A DNA stretch of 64,000 nt from positions 1-64,000 of IMG/VR virus record IMGVR_UViG_3300028392_000043. One strand, 5' to 3'. This document shows, piece by piece, positions 1-9,028 of the stretch. Positions within the stretch are counted from its first letter, which is position 1. The number at the start of each line of letters is the position of its first letter. The position numbers were made by a program, and so were the translations under genes. Origin of the DNA: a virus. The notes under the pieces are model-generated. The model was not told the DNA's origin. It did not search any database and saw only the letters and a list, made by a program, of their open reading frames with translations.

Positions 1-1
1 T

Positions 2-1888
2 CCAACGCTTAAAGACCATTTTCATGTTATTGATCATCAAGATGTTAAGCGTGCTTTACATCGTGACCAAATTTCGTTTATTAAGTCAAAACCTATTTCA
101 AAGTCGTTGGAGTATAGTGTAGTTATGAATTCTGTAAATAAAAAATATGACGGTCGTGACTTGTCGCATTTGTCCACCAAAGACAGAATCAAAAATAACC
201 CTCAATATATAGCACCTATTGCTGGCGGAGCTGCTCTTACCGGTATGTCGATACGAAATTATCATAAAGCCAATGTTGCTTTTTTAGACAGCCACAACAA
301 AATGTTGGATTATGGAGGGCATGCTTTATCAGAACACCTTGATCCAAATAATAAAATTACAGCTTCTGCTTTTAAAGATCAAGAAATTGCTGCGTGGGAG
401 CACGGGAAAAAATTAGTAAAAAGAGGCAATAAATATCTTGCTGGTTCTGCTGCGCTGATGACTGCTGGTATGGCAAATAATGTTAGAGTTGCAAACAAAC
501 GACATAAACTTTATGAGCAAAAGAATGGACATCCACCAGAAATCAAAAAATCTATGAATCAATCCCGTTTTGGCGGCGCTAGTGCTGTTGCTAAGGGTCA
601 CGCAGGGGATAAGTATGACAAAGAGCTTGCTGAAAATCGTGCAAAGATTAGCACTACTCACACTATTAATCGCAATGCTTTTCGCCAGGGCGTTAAAGGT
701 GGGTTGATTGTAGGGGTTCCTACTACTGCCGCTGCTACTTATGGTGCAGTTAAGGGCAAGCAGAAACTTTCTGAAATTAAGAAAGCATCTATGGGCGCCG
801 CAAGGGTGTTTGAGGGCGCAGCTAATGATATTCGTCGTGCTGTCCCTGTCGGTCATGGTACTGGTGGTATGGGCGACCCTGAGGTGCGTCGTAGTATTCG
901 CGAGCATGCTGCGCGTGAGATGCAACGCGGTTTGTCTAGAGGTAAAGAAGTTGCTGTTCGTGCTAAAAGTGAATTGGCTGATACACGTCCTCCTGCGTCT
1001 AAGAGGGGCACAGACATTGCTTTGAGGGGTAAGAATAGTCTTGTTAGTTTGCGTCAGAGTGTAAAGCCTAAGCCTGTTAAGGCTAGCCAAGAACTTTTGC
1101 CTATTAAGCAAGGTACTTCGGCACCTAAGGTTGAAGAGCCACTTCGTTCAGAAAAGGCTAGTCCTAAGCATTCATTTGTTGTTCCGCCTAAGCCTGCCGC
1201 AACTGGCGCTGCTCCACACGCTGCACCTCCTGCTGGCCCGCATCGTTTTGATGAAGGCGTTAAGACTAAGAGTTATGTTCCTCATGCTTTGGCTGCTGCT
1301 GGCGTGGGTACTACGGCTGGTGTGGCTATTACTGATCCTCAAAAGCGCAAGAATTGGGCTAGTGGGGCTAAGAGCCAGATTCATGAGTTGACTAAGGCTG
1401 AGAACTATGATGCTTCTGGCAATCCTCGTCAGAGTCCAACTATTTCTGGTAATACTGCGTTGGGTCTTGCAGGTGTTGGTACTGCTGCTTTGGGCGCTCG
1501 TACTTTGGGTCGCGCAGGTAATTTGCCTCATACTGCGGCGCGTAATGCTAATCTTCAGACTAACAATTTGCTGCAGCAACAAGGTTTGAATGCTAATAAG
1601 GAGGCTGCTCGTCAGGCTGCTGAGGCTAAGGCAGCTAAGGCTAAAACTCCTTGGGGCAAGTCGCGTGCCAATAAGCAAGTAGATCGTGCTATTTATCATG
1701 AGTCTCGCCAGAATGAGCGTTTGATTGCTCAAGAGGGGAAGACTACTGCTGCGCATGATTTGGCGCATGCTGTTAAGCCACGTATGAAGATGATGCGTAA
1801 TGGTGGTTTGGCTATGGTTGCTGGCGGCACTGCTTTGGCTGCGGGTGCTTTACATAATGCTGGTAAGAATCGTGAGGTTCCTCAGTAA
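2..1888 (+). CDS. Gly/Ala-rich internal head protein, 5' end outside window
   Basis: No family recognised. The reading frame is open from base 2, with the T-ended codons typical of this genome, so the gene begins before the window and at least 628 residues are present. A TTG at 107 or ATG at 125 could be internal starts but are not needed. The protein alternates basic stretches with six Gly/Ala-rich hydrophobic segments, for example IAPIAGGAALTGM near the start, LAGSAALMTAGMA, and LAMVAGGTALAAGAL at the C-terminus. A central Pro/Lys-rich linker lies around bases 1060-1260. It overlaps the next gene by one base (TAATG). Position just before the portal and likeness to four other proteins of this module suggest a virion protein, perhaps carried inside the head and ejected with DNA; this is inference. 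Confidence 0.6.
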   Translation, partial: PTLKDHFHVIDHQDVKRALHRDQISFIKSKPISKSLEYSVVMNSVNKKYDGRDLSHLSTKDRIKNNPQYIAPIAGGAALTGMSIRNYHKANVAFLDSHNKMLDYGGHALSEHLDPNNKITASAFKDQEIAAWEHGKKLVKRGNKYLAGSAALMTAGMANNVRVANKRHKLYEQKNGHPPEIKKSMNQSRFGGASAVAKGHAGDKYDKELAENRAKISTTHTINRNAFRQGVKGGLIVGVPTTAAATYGAVKGKQKLSEIKKASMGAARVFEGAANDIRRAVPVGHGTGGMGDPEVRRSIREHAAREMQRGLSRGKEVAVRAKSELADTRPPASKRGTDIALRGKNSLVSLRQSVKPKPVKASQELLPIKQGTSAPKVEEPLRSEKASPKHSFVVPPKPAATGAAPHAAPPAGPHRFDEGVKTKSYVPHALAAAGVGTTAGVAITDPQKRKNWASGAKSQIHELTKAENYDASGNPRQSPTISGNTALGLAGVGTAALGARTLGRAGNLPHTAARNANLQTNNLLQQQGLNANKEAARQAAEAKAAKAKTPWGKSRANKQVDRAIYHESRQNERLIAQEGKTTAAHDLAHAVKPRMKMMRNGGLAMVAGGTALAAGALHNAGKNREVPQ

Positions 1889-2541
1889 TGACTATTTCGC
1901 AGTCTCGTTTTGGTAGCCAAGCGGAGGTTGGTCGTTCGCCTAATCGTAAGAATGCCAAGGATCAGCATCATTGGGGTGCTGCTGTTGGTTTAGGTGTTGC
2001 TGGTACTGGTTATGGTGCCACTCGCGCTGCGAGTGTATTGAGTAATAGTGCTGGCGCTTCTAAAGCTAAGGCTAATCAGTCTCGTGCTGGTATTCGTATT
2101 AGTCAGGGCGACGCTAATCTTGCTAGGAATCTTCAAGCAGTTGAGCAGGCTAAGTTGGCTAAGTTACGTGGTCGCAATAAAGGCCAAGCGATGTGGATTG
2201 TTGATGGTCAGGGTCGTAGGGTTAATGTTCCGGCTACTGCAGATAGTGCTTTTATGCATGGTGTTATTAATGATGTGGTTCGGGAAAGCAATAAGCATGC
2301 GCAGACTGCTAGCAGGCATGATTTGGCAACTAAAAAGTCTCGTGATGAGGCGCGTGCTCATGCTCAAAATTATGCTCGTATGAATCGTTACAGTAAGTTG
2401 GCTTCTCGTGGCGGAAAGATTGCTATTGGTACTGGCTTGCTGGGCGCGGCTGGTGCTTTGGCTCAAACTGAACATGCTCGTGGTACAGTTGGCTACAAGC
2501 GACCTACACGCGCACAATTAAGGGGACGTAATGTCAGATGA
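1888..2541 (+). CDS. Gly/Ala-rich basic protein of the head module
   Basis: 217 residues, family not recognised. It has the same construction as the preceding gene: a short polar N-terminus, a first hydrophobic Gly/Ala segment at about residues 30-52 (GAAVGLGVAGTGYGATRAAS), a long basic helical middle, and a second segment near residues 175-195 (IAIGTGLLGAAGALAQ) followed by a very basic tail. Its start codon overlaps the stop of the upstream gene and its end overlaps the portal start by 11 bases, so the three are probably translated together. It may be an internal or ejected virion protein. A membrane location is possible but not shown. Confidence 0.6.
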   Translation: MTISQSRFGSQAEVGRSPNRKNAKDQHHWGAAVGLGVAGTGYGATRAASVLSNSAGASKAKANQSRAGIRISQGDANLARNLQAVEQAKLAKLRGRNKGQAMWIVDGQGRRVNVPATADSAFMHGVINDVVRESNKHAQTASRHDLATKKSRDEARAHAQNYARMNRYSKLASRGGKIAIGTGLLGAAGALAQTEHARGTVGYKRPTRAQLRGRNVR

Positions 2542-4102
2542 TGTACGTTTGGCGGCTAGACAAACTGATGGCTTAAATGCCACGCCTGCTGATATTCAGG
2601 CTTTAGAAGAATTAAAGAATGCTTCGCCGTTTCTGGAACTGGGTACTACTGGTCTTAAGCGTGCTGGTGGCTATATTGATGAACAGTTTCTTCCGCAGTT
2701 GCGTGGGCGTAAGGCTGTTCAAGTCTTTAAGGAAATGGCTGAGAATGACCCTTTGGTTGGGTCTTTGTGGTTCACTATAGATCGTTTGATTCGTAATGTT
2801 GAATGGCGTGTTGAGCCTGCCAGTAAGTCTAAAGAAGATACTGATAATGCAAAGCTTGTTGAAACTTGTATGGATGACATGTCTCATACTTGGGATGATT
2901 TTATTTCTGAGGTTTTGTCTTGTGTGATTTATGGCTGGTCTTGGCATGAGATTGTGTACAAGCGTCGTGTTGGTCCGTGGGAGCGCGATTCTTCTAAGCG
3001 CTCTAAGTACACTGATGGTTTGATTGGCTGGCGTAAGATGCCAATTCGCGCACAGGAAACTTTGTTGCGTTGGGCGTTTGATGATACTGGTGATGTTTCT
3101 GCGATGATTCAGTTGGCTCCTCCTCGTTATGAAACTAAGGTTTTGCCTATTGAGCGTTCGTTACTGTTTCGTTATCGTCATCAAAAAGGTAATCCTGAGG
3201 GTATGTCTATGCTTCGTCAGGCTTATCGTCCTTGGTACATGAAGAAGCGCCTTGAAGAATATGAGGCTGTTGGTATTGAGCGTGACCTTGCTGGTTTGCC
3301 TGTTGTTAAGGTGCCGGCAGAGTTTTTGCGGGCTAAGCCTGGCTCTCAGCAGGCTCAAACTGTTGAGGCGTTTAAGCGTATGGTTAAGTCTGTGCGTCGT
3401 GATGAGCAAGAGGGCATTGTGTTTCCTATGGCTTATGATCAGGACACTAAGCAACCTTTGTATTCGTTTGAACTTATGGGCGGTGGCGGTGCTCGTGCTT
3501 TCAATACTGATGCAATTATTCAGCGTTATGAGCAGCGAATTTTGATGTCTGTTTTGGCTGATTTTATTATGGTTGGTCATGAGGGTGGTGGCTCTTACAG
3601 TTTGCATACTGATAAGACTGGTATTTTTCGTACTTCGCTTAACTCTATTGCTGGTTCTATTGCAGATACTTTGAACCGTTATGCTATTCCTCGGTTGTTT
3701 TCTGTTAATGGTATGAAGCCTGCTGAGTTGCCTAAGATTGTGCCTGGTGATGTTGATAGTCCAGATATTGCGCAGTTGGCTCAGTTTATGTCCGCTATGT
3801 CTAGCACTGGTGTCACATGGTTCCCAGACCCAACTATGGAGAACTTTATTCGAGATGCTGCTCGTTTGCCTAAACTTAATGAAGAGGATGAAGATCGTCG
3901 TCGTCAAATGCAGATGCGTACGGAGGCTACGCAATACGCACAAGCTAACATTGCGTATGTTCAGGCTAAGCAACAGTTGGCTCAAACTTTGATGGGTCAG
4001 CAACAACAGCAAGCGCAGCCTGGTCAGCCTGGTCAACAGGATAGTCAACAGAATGCTAGTCAACAAGAAAGTCAACAACAAAATCCTCAGCAGGGGCAGT
4101 AA
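2531..4102 (+). CDS. portal protein
   Basis: 523 residues. It resembles the portal family that includes Mu gp29 (DUF935-like): residues about 55-140 carry the typical stretch describing one round of membrane-independent alpha/beta core (NDPLVGSLWFTIDRLIRNVEW, then SEVLSCVIYGWSWHEIVYKR), and later LFRYRHQKGNPEGMSMLRQAY. Length fits a portal. Twelve copies would form the dodecameric ring at the capsid vertex through which DNA is packaged and ejected. The last 50 residues are almost pure Gln with Ser, Pro and Gly, an unusual disordered tail. A good Shine-Dalgarno (AGGGGA) precedes the ATG, inside the end of the upstream gene. It sits upstream of protease, scaffold and capsid genes as expected. 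Confidence 0.85.
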   Translation: MSDDVRLAARQTDGLNATPADIQALEELKNASPFLELGTTGLKRAGGYIDEQFLPQLRGRKAVQVFKEMAENDPLVGSLWFTIDRLIRNVEWRVEPASKSKEDTDNAKLVETCMDDMSHTWDDFISEVLSCVIYGWSWHEIVYKRRVGPWERDSSKRSKYTDGLIGWRKMPIRAQETLLRWAFDDTGDVSAMIQLAPPRYETKVLPIERSLLFRYRHQKGNPEGMSMLRQAYRPWYMKKRLEEYEAVGIERDLAGLPVVKVPAEFLRAKPGSQQAQTVEAFKRMVKSVRRDEQEGIVFPMAYDQDTKQPLYSFELMGGGGARAFNTDAIIQRYEQRILMSVLADFIMVGHEGGGSYSLHTDKTGIFRTSLNSIAGSIADTLNRYAIPRLFSVNGMKPAELPKIVPGDVDSPDIAQLAQFMSAMSSTGVTWFPDPTMENFIRDAARLPKLNEEDEDRRRQMQMRTEATQYAQANIAYVQAKQQLAQTLMGQQQQQAQPGQPGQQDSQQNASQQESQQQNPQQGQ

Positions 4103-4356
4103 TGAATTTGGTTCTTGAACATAGGGCGCAAATGACTATTGCGGGTGCTTGTGCGCACATTGCGCAGGAGAATAATGCTGATGCTGCAAAACTTGTTAAT
4201 TTGTTTGTGTCTGATGTTATGGAAGAGAATGGCGTTAAGTTTGATGAGGCTTTAGAGATGCTGGCTCGTGCTGGCATTGCTGTTTCTATGATGGCTGCTG
4301 AACCTAATGTTGAGGAAACTTTTAGGCGTATTACTTTGGCGCTAAGTGGGTTGTGA
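4102..4356 (+). CDS. small helical protein downstream of portal
   Basis: 84 residues, not recognised. It looks entirely alpha-helical and slightly acidic, with a Cys at residue 13, and has no membrane segment. The ATG overlaps the portal stop (TAATG) and its stop overlaps the next start (TGATG), so it is translationally coupled on both sides. A structural or chaperone role in head assembly is possible from position only. Confidence 0.6.
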   Translation: MNLVLEHRAQMTIAGACAHIAQENNADAAKLVNLFVSDVMEENGVKFDEALEMLARAGIAVSMMAAEPNVEETFRRITLALSGL

Positions 4357-5543
4357 TGAAGAAAGAGTCAAAGAATAGATTACATGGCGTTGAGGCTGCT
4401 GCTGTTGGTGGCAGTCTTACTGGCGTGGGCGCTAACATCAATTACCGCGCTGAGCGTACTTTGAGGGAGTCTGGCAAGAAGGGTTTGTGGGATGCTACTA
4501 AGGCCCGTGAGTTAGGTTCTCATCATGCCAAGTTTGTTGGTTCAAAGTTTGGTGCTCGTGGTTTGCAGGTCACAGGTATTCCTTTGGCTTTGGTTGGCGC
4601 TAAGCATGCTGTCACTGGTGAGGATACTCGTCGTTTGGACATTCACCATGATGTGGTTAAGCCTGTTGCTCGTAATGCTGTTATGGCTGACCAGTTGAAG
4701 CGTGGGGAAAAGACTTTGAGTAAGAGTGATGCGCCGGAGTATGAAGACAAGATTCTTAATTCTAAGCGTCGCGCTAAGAACTTTTCTCGTGTTGCTGGCA
4801 CTTTGGGTCTTGCTGCTTTGGGTACTCGTGCACCTGAGATTGCTAATTATGCTGTTAAGAAAACTCCTAAGTTGGCGGCTAATAAGCATATTTCTACTTT
4901 GATTTCACATGAGCCTAAAGCGACTAAAGCTTCTAACGCATTGGGTATTGGCTCTATTGGTGTTGGTTCTTTGGGTGCTTTTAATAATGCTCATATGCAA
5001 AACTTAGAAGTTAAGCAGGGTAAGCAGCGTAGGGCTTCGTCTTCTATTATTAAGCGCGATGACAAGTTTTTGGCTACTCATCGTGATCGTATTAGTCCAA
5101 AGGCTGAAGAGGGCTATAAGTATTTAAAACACGGCGCTAATAGTCGCACGTTTGATGCCGCTGCTGCTGGAGCGTTAGGTACTGGCGCTATTGCTTATTC
5201 TGTCAGGGATTTGCGTCATAAGAATAAGGCTGGTGCGGCGCTAGGTACTCTTGCTGGTGCTATTACTCTTAAAGAAGCGCATGATAATGCTCGGGCTGCT
5301 AGGGCTTGGAATGCTAAGGCTAATAAGATTAAGGCTAAGGCTTATGAGCGCGAGGCTGTTGGTGAGTGGGGTAAGGGCCGTCATGTTGCTGTTGCTAAGT
5401 CTTTGTGGGATGTTGAAAAGGCATCTTTGGCTTTGGTGCCTAGCGTTCCTAAGGGTTTGATGCGTAAGCCTGCTATTAGAGCAGGTCATTTGATGAGAAC
5501 GCGTAGTGGTAAGGTTGTTTCTGTTAATGGGTCGATTGGTTAA
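4356..5543 (+). CDS. Gly/Ala-rich basic protein of the head module
   Basis: 395 residues from the ATG that overlaps the upstream stop; a GTG one codon earlier is also possible. Family unknown. Five or six Gly/Ala-rich hydrophobic segments are separated by Lys/Arg-rich helices, for example VEAAAVGGSLTGVGANI, VAGTLGLAALGTRA, LGIGSIGVGSLGAF and AAAAGALGTGAIAYS. The pattern matches the genes at 2-1888, 1888-2541, 13366-14697 and 19915-20526, so these are probably related in function. Candidate roles are internal head proteins ejected with the genome, or membrane-inserting proteins that help DNA entry. Neither is demonstrated. Confidence 0.6.
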   Translation: MKKESKNRLHGVEAAAVGGSLTGVGANINYRAERTLRESGKKGLWDATKARELGSHHAKFVGSKFGARGLQVTGIPLALVGAKHAVTGEDTRRLDIHHDVVKPVARNAVMADQLKRGEKTLSKSDAPEYEDKILNSKRRAKNFSRVAGTLGLAALGTRAPEIANYAVKKTPKLAANKHISTLISHEPKATKASNALGIGSIGVGSLGAFNNAHMQNLEVKQGKQRRASSSIIKRDDKFLATHRDRISPKAEEGYKYLKHGANSRTFDAAAAGALGTGAIAYSVRDLRHKNKAGAALGTLAGAITLKEAHDNARAARAWNAKANKIKAKAYEREAVGEWGKGRHVAVAKSLWDVEKASLALVPSVPKGLMRKPAIRAGHLMRTRSGKVVSVNGSIG

Positions 5544-5554
5544 GGGGTTTTGTT

Positions 5555-8500
5555 GTGTCGTTGCTTGATGCGGTTCGTAAGGCTGTAGAGGAAGACCCTA
5601 TTGGCGGTTCGATTCTTATTGATGAAATCGTTTATTCGGTTTTGGCTGATGAGGCTGAGCAGGTTCGCCCTGCGGTTGAAAAGATGCTGTCTGTGTTTAT
5701 GGCAGAGCGTGTTGGTGTTGCTAAGCGTGCGTTAGGTCGTGCATATGTTGAGACTATGGCTAATGGTGAGTATCCTGACCCTGAAGTTCAAAAGAATGCT
5801 GAATGGATTGCGGGCATCGAGCGTTTTATTGCTTCAGATATTTCTAAAGCTGATGATCGTACTTTTGATGAGCGTCTTCATCCTCGTGGCAGTGGTGGCC
5901 GCTTTAGTGTCAAAGCACCTCCTGCGGCTGAGGTAAAAGCAGGCGCATACGTTGGTTATGCCGCTGCGCAGCATAAGTCTAAGCATAGTGCGTCTACTCA
6001 AACGCACGTTATGCATGATGGTAAGAAAAACGTTTATGCTGAAGGTATTCATCCGGATACGCAAGAACTTGTTGACCAGCATCAGTATCAGTGGGATGCA
6101 GCTAATCAGCAGGCTAATAGCATTATGGAAAGTTTTGGTCGTGATGCGGGAAAGATTAACCTTCGTATTACTGTTCAAAATAAGCATAATGACAAGTTGC
6201 GTGACATTGTTGTTCCTGGCTCTGAGGCTAAGGGTGGTCTACCGTCTGATAGCGCTTGGTCTATTAATGATGATTACAAGTCTATGAGTGTTGATGCGGC
6301 TAATTTGGATAACCCTACTGACCAAATTCTTATTGATAATAAGGTTAATGCTTATAATGTGATGGGTAATGCAGGCGGTCCAGCTTTGGCTGAATTGGGC
6401 ACTATTGATTCTTCTCGTTACACAAAACTTGGTCAGACTATGGATCGCGGTTACATGCGTTCTCAAGACAAGTCTAAGATGGGCACTTTCTTTGACCGGT
6501 TGCATGCAGGTGGTGGCATTCTTCGTGAAACTCCTGGTATGGAAAAGTATGGGCGTTTTGCGCAGTTTGTTGGTCAGACTGGTCCTGAGGCTGAAAAGTA
6601 TTTGGGGCCTTATGCTCAGCAGGCTGCGTATCGTTACCGCGGTACTGAGAAAGAACCTGATTTAGATTTGGTTAGTCAGTTTAATAGTGTCACTATGAAT
6701 GCTGTTAATGCTGTGGCTACTAACCCTAATAATACTTTGGCTATGAATCATCTTGAAAATGAAGTTTCAGGTCAGGGTGAAAAAGACGTTGTTGCTACGT
6801 CGGCTGTTTATGAAATGAATCATTTGAAGCGCACTCGTGGTGGCGAGTATACGCCAGATGAGTTGGCACTAAATGTTCGTGCTGATGTGGCGGCTCGTCA
6901 TTTGTTGAATACGTTACCGTCGGACCCTTTTGTTGCTGATTTGTCTCGCGCAGCGGGTAATGTGTTGCCGTCGCAGGGTGTCATTATTGATGCTGATGGC
7001 GATGTTGTTAGTCAGTCTGTTGGTTTTTCTGATGACCATTATTTGCCTTTTGATTTGAAGAATCTTAAGTCTTTGCGTGGCGGCCAGTATGTGCGTACTC
7101 GTCAGCAGGGTGGTTTGACTGCGGAGGATGTTTATGCGTCTATTCGTACGGGTGCGCGTATGGCTACTGTTGTTTCCAGCAGTGGTGTGTTTTCTTTAGA
7201 GTTTGACCCTAATTTCCGTGGCGCTCGCGCTAACTCTGATAAGGCTCGACAGATGGTTGACCGCTATGTCAGTATTCTTGATGCGGTTCAAAACTCTAAT
7301 TTGTACACTCAAGATATTGATCAGCGTGAAAAAGAACGTCTTCGCGGTATGGCTAACTCTATGGGCTCTACGCCAAAAGAACGCAAAGATTTGTTTGAGC
7401 ATTATGTTGACCAAGCTCGTACTGCTGGTGCGACGCTTAATGAGCAAGATTTGCAGATGCTTCATGAGGATGCCATTAAGCAGGTGGATTCTGAGGGCTT
7501 TAAGTACAAGAATGAGCGTTACAATCGTCGTGTTAATGAAGTGTTTGATGAGTTGGCTGAGCAGAAGCGTGCAGCCCGTGTTTCTCGTCTTAATCTAAAT
7601 TCAAAAGGTTATGACGCTGCTTTGCAAACTTTGCAACAGCAGTTCCCTTATTTTATTCGTTCTGTTAAGTATCAGCCTTTGACTGCTGATAAGAATGGTC
7701 AGCGTGGATTCTTGCAGTCGCTTGGTCAGTCTGGTGCTGCGGGAGCGCGTCAAAAGTTGGGCGCTAAGGATCAGGGTTATGTTAATGCTGGTGCCGGTGA
7801 TTTACGGCCTAATGTTGGTTACAAAGAGCCTAAGGAAGAAAAGACTGAGGCTGGTGCAGCGCCTAAGGAAGAAAAAGTTAGTGCAACACCTTCTGCTGGT
7901 GCAACACCTGAGACTAAAGCTAAGCCTGTTCCTAAGGCTAAGTTTTTGGGTGATTTGGAAGCATTTACTGCTGTCGCGGATAAAGAAGCATCTAAAGATG
8001 TTGAAGAGTTGGCGTCTATGTTCCGCAGTCATGACCCAACAATTCAAGGTATCCCAGGCACTACAGAGTGGTCTGTAGCAAAGGGTGCTTTTGAAACTAC
8101 TGGTGATAAACGTTTGGCTGCTAAGTATCTTTTGGCTGCTTCAAATAATGGAGAGCACGATGCTTTAGTTAAGGCTTACAAATCAGACCCTGCTGTTGTA
8201 GGCGCGGTTTTGTCTGATGAAAAAGCAGTGAAAGAGGCTTTGGCTGCTTTGTATGGTTCTGCTTGGAAGGGCGAATCTGAAGCCAGTTTTGGTATGTCGC
8301 TTGAGGATTTGCAAAACAATGTGCATTATGTGGCAGATAAAATTAACGATTCTGCTTCGTTAAAGTCTCCTTACGCACCTGCGGCTCATGGTCCTGCTGG
8401 TCTATTTTATTCAGGCGATAAGCCTCAGGAGATGGCTGAGTTGGCGTCTGTTAATGACAAGGCTGGTCTTAAAGCGATGATTAATGCTAATCCTGCGGTT

Positions 8501-9028
8501 GCCGAGATTGCGTCAGACCTTGATGGTTTGGATAACACTCAAATGAGTAAATTGGTCGCTGAGCGCGTTGCTGTGCTTAAAAAAGCTAAGGATGCTCGTA
8601 TTGGTGAGTTGTTTAGTTCTGAGGCCGCTATTGATCCGGATAAGGCTGCTGACAAGGCTTTGTCTAAAGCAGGCATTACTCCTGATGAATGGAAAGATGC
8701 GATGGGGTCTAGCACTAGTTCTCATTTTGGTACATTCCAACAGTTCTTGCCTGAAACTATTGACCAGCGTGCGCAAGCTACACAAGCTGCTTGGGGTGCT
8801 ATCTATACGTCTCAGTTGATGGATAAGTTAGAGGAGTTGAAAGCATCTTCTGCTGAGGCAGGTGGTGTTGAGGCCCCAAAAGCGGAGCCCCCAGCGGGGG
8901 AGTTAGCGAAAAGCCAGCAGGGGTACTCGTCCCGACAGGTGCTCATCGCGAAGAATCATTGGCTGGCCCAAGAGGTGGCAGTGAGGCGCGAGGCGGGTCT
9001 ACCACTGGTGCCGATACGGCAAAAGTAG
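5555..9028 (+). CDS. very large minor head protein (frame-0 product)
   Basis: 1157 residues from a GTG start with a good AAGGGG ribosome site. The N-terminal about 105 residues are helical and resemble the region that precedes the HPR-type linker in phage minor head proteins. At residue 109 stands HPRGSGGRF, a motif repeated twice in the gene at 9847. The rest is soluble, mixed alpha/beta and not recognised; a Lys/Glu/Pro/Ala-rich linker follows near residues 755-800. Close to the 3' end a slippery heptamer CCCAAAA (8875-8881) and a GC hairpin could shift ribosomes into the -1 frame and append the AAA+ ATPase encoded next; the full fusion would be 1424 residues. Without shifting, the protein ends in a 48-residue extension rich in charged residues. 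Confidence 0.75.
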   Translation: MSLLDAVRKAVEEDPIGGSILIDEIVYSVLADEAEQVRPAVEKMLSVFMAERVGVAKRALGRAYVETMANGEYPDPEVQKNAEWIAGIERFIASDISKADDRTFDERLHPRGSGGRFSVKAPPAAEVKAGAYVGYAAAQHKSKHSASTQTHVMHDGKKNVYAEGIHPDTQELVDQHQYQWDAANQQANSIMESFGRDAGKINLRITVQNKHNDKLRDIVVPGSEAKGGLPSDSAWSINDDYKSMSVDAANLDNPTDQILIDNKVNAYNVMGNAGGPALAELGTIDSSRYTKLGQTMDRGYMRSQDKSKMGTFFDRLHAGGGILRETPGMEKYGRFAQFVGQTGPEAEKYLGPYAQQAAYRYRGTEKEPDLDLVSQFNSVTMNAVNAVATNPNNTLAMNHLENEVSGQGEKDVVATSAVYEMNHLKRTRGGEYTPDELALNVRADVAARHLLNTLPSDPFVADLSRAAGNVLPSQGVIIDADGDVVSQSVGFSDDHYLPFDLKNLKSLRGGQYVRTRQQGGLTAEDVYASIRTGARMATVVSSSGVFSLEFDPNFRGARANSDKARQMVDRYVSILDAVQNSNLYTQDIDQREKERLRGMANSMGSTPKERKDLFEHYVDQARTAGATLNEQDLQMLHEDAIKQVDSEGFKYKNERYNRRVNEVFDELAEQKRAARVSRLNLNSKGYDAALQTLQQQFPYFIRSVKYQPLTADKNGQRGFLQSLGQSGAAGARQKLGAKDQGYVNAGAGDLRPNVGYKEPKEEKTEAGAAPKEEKVSATPSAGATPETKAKPVPKAKFLGDLEAFTAVADKEASKDVEELASMFRSHDPTIQGIPGTTEWSVAKGAFETTGDKRLAAKYLLAASNNGEHDALVKAYKSDPAVVGAVLSDEKAVKEALAALYGSAWKGESEASFGMSLEDLQNNVHYVADKINDSASLKSPYAPAAHGPAGLFYSGDKPQEMAELASVNDKAGLKAMINANPAVAEIASDLDGLDNTQMSKLVAERVAVLKKAKDARIGELFSSEAAIDPDKAADKALSKAGITPDEWKDAMGSSTSSHFGTFQQFLPETIDQRAQATQAAWGAIYTSQLMDKLEELKASSAEAGGVEAPKAEPPAGELAKSQQGYSSRQVLIAKNHWLAQEVAVRREAGLPLVPIRQK
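8875..8900 (+). promoter_or_regulatory. predicted -1 programmed ribosomal frameshift site
   Basis: C CCA AAA at 8875-8881 lies in the frame of the 5555 gene as codons CCA AAA, so tandem slippage gives CCC AAA in the -1 frame. Six bases later CCCCC (8888-8892) and GGGGG (8896-8900) can form a 5-bp all-GC hairpin with an AGC loop. The -1 frame is open from 8872 through the AAA+ ATPase stop at 9828. The residues encoded between the shift and the ATPase are Gly/Ser/Pro-rich, as expected of a linker. Heptamer, spacing and stem are seen directly; the function is inferred. Confidence 0.7.

Noticed and set aside
1-106. Separate short gene before the first one (frame 3, ending near 122)
   Set aside because: Codon use and hydrophobic shadow composition favour frame 2, which continues into the downstream gene without a stop.
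1172-1768. Long antisense frames opposite the Gly/Ala-rich genes
   Set aside because: Ser/Leu/Thr-rich, shadow-like composition forced by the T-ended Gly/Ala codons of the real strand; no ribosome site.
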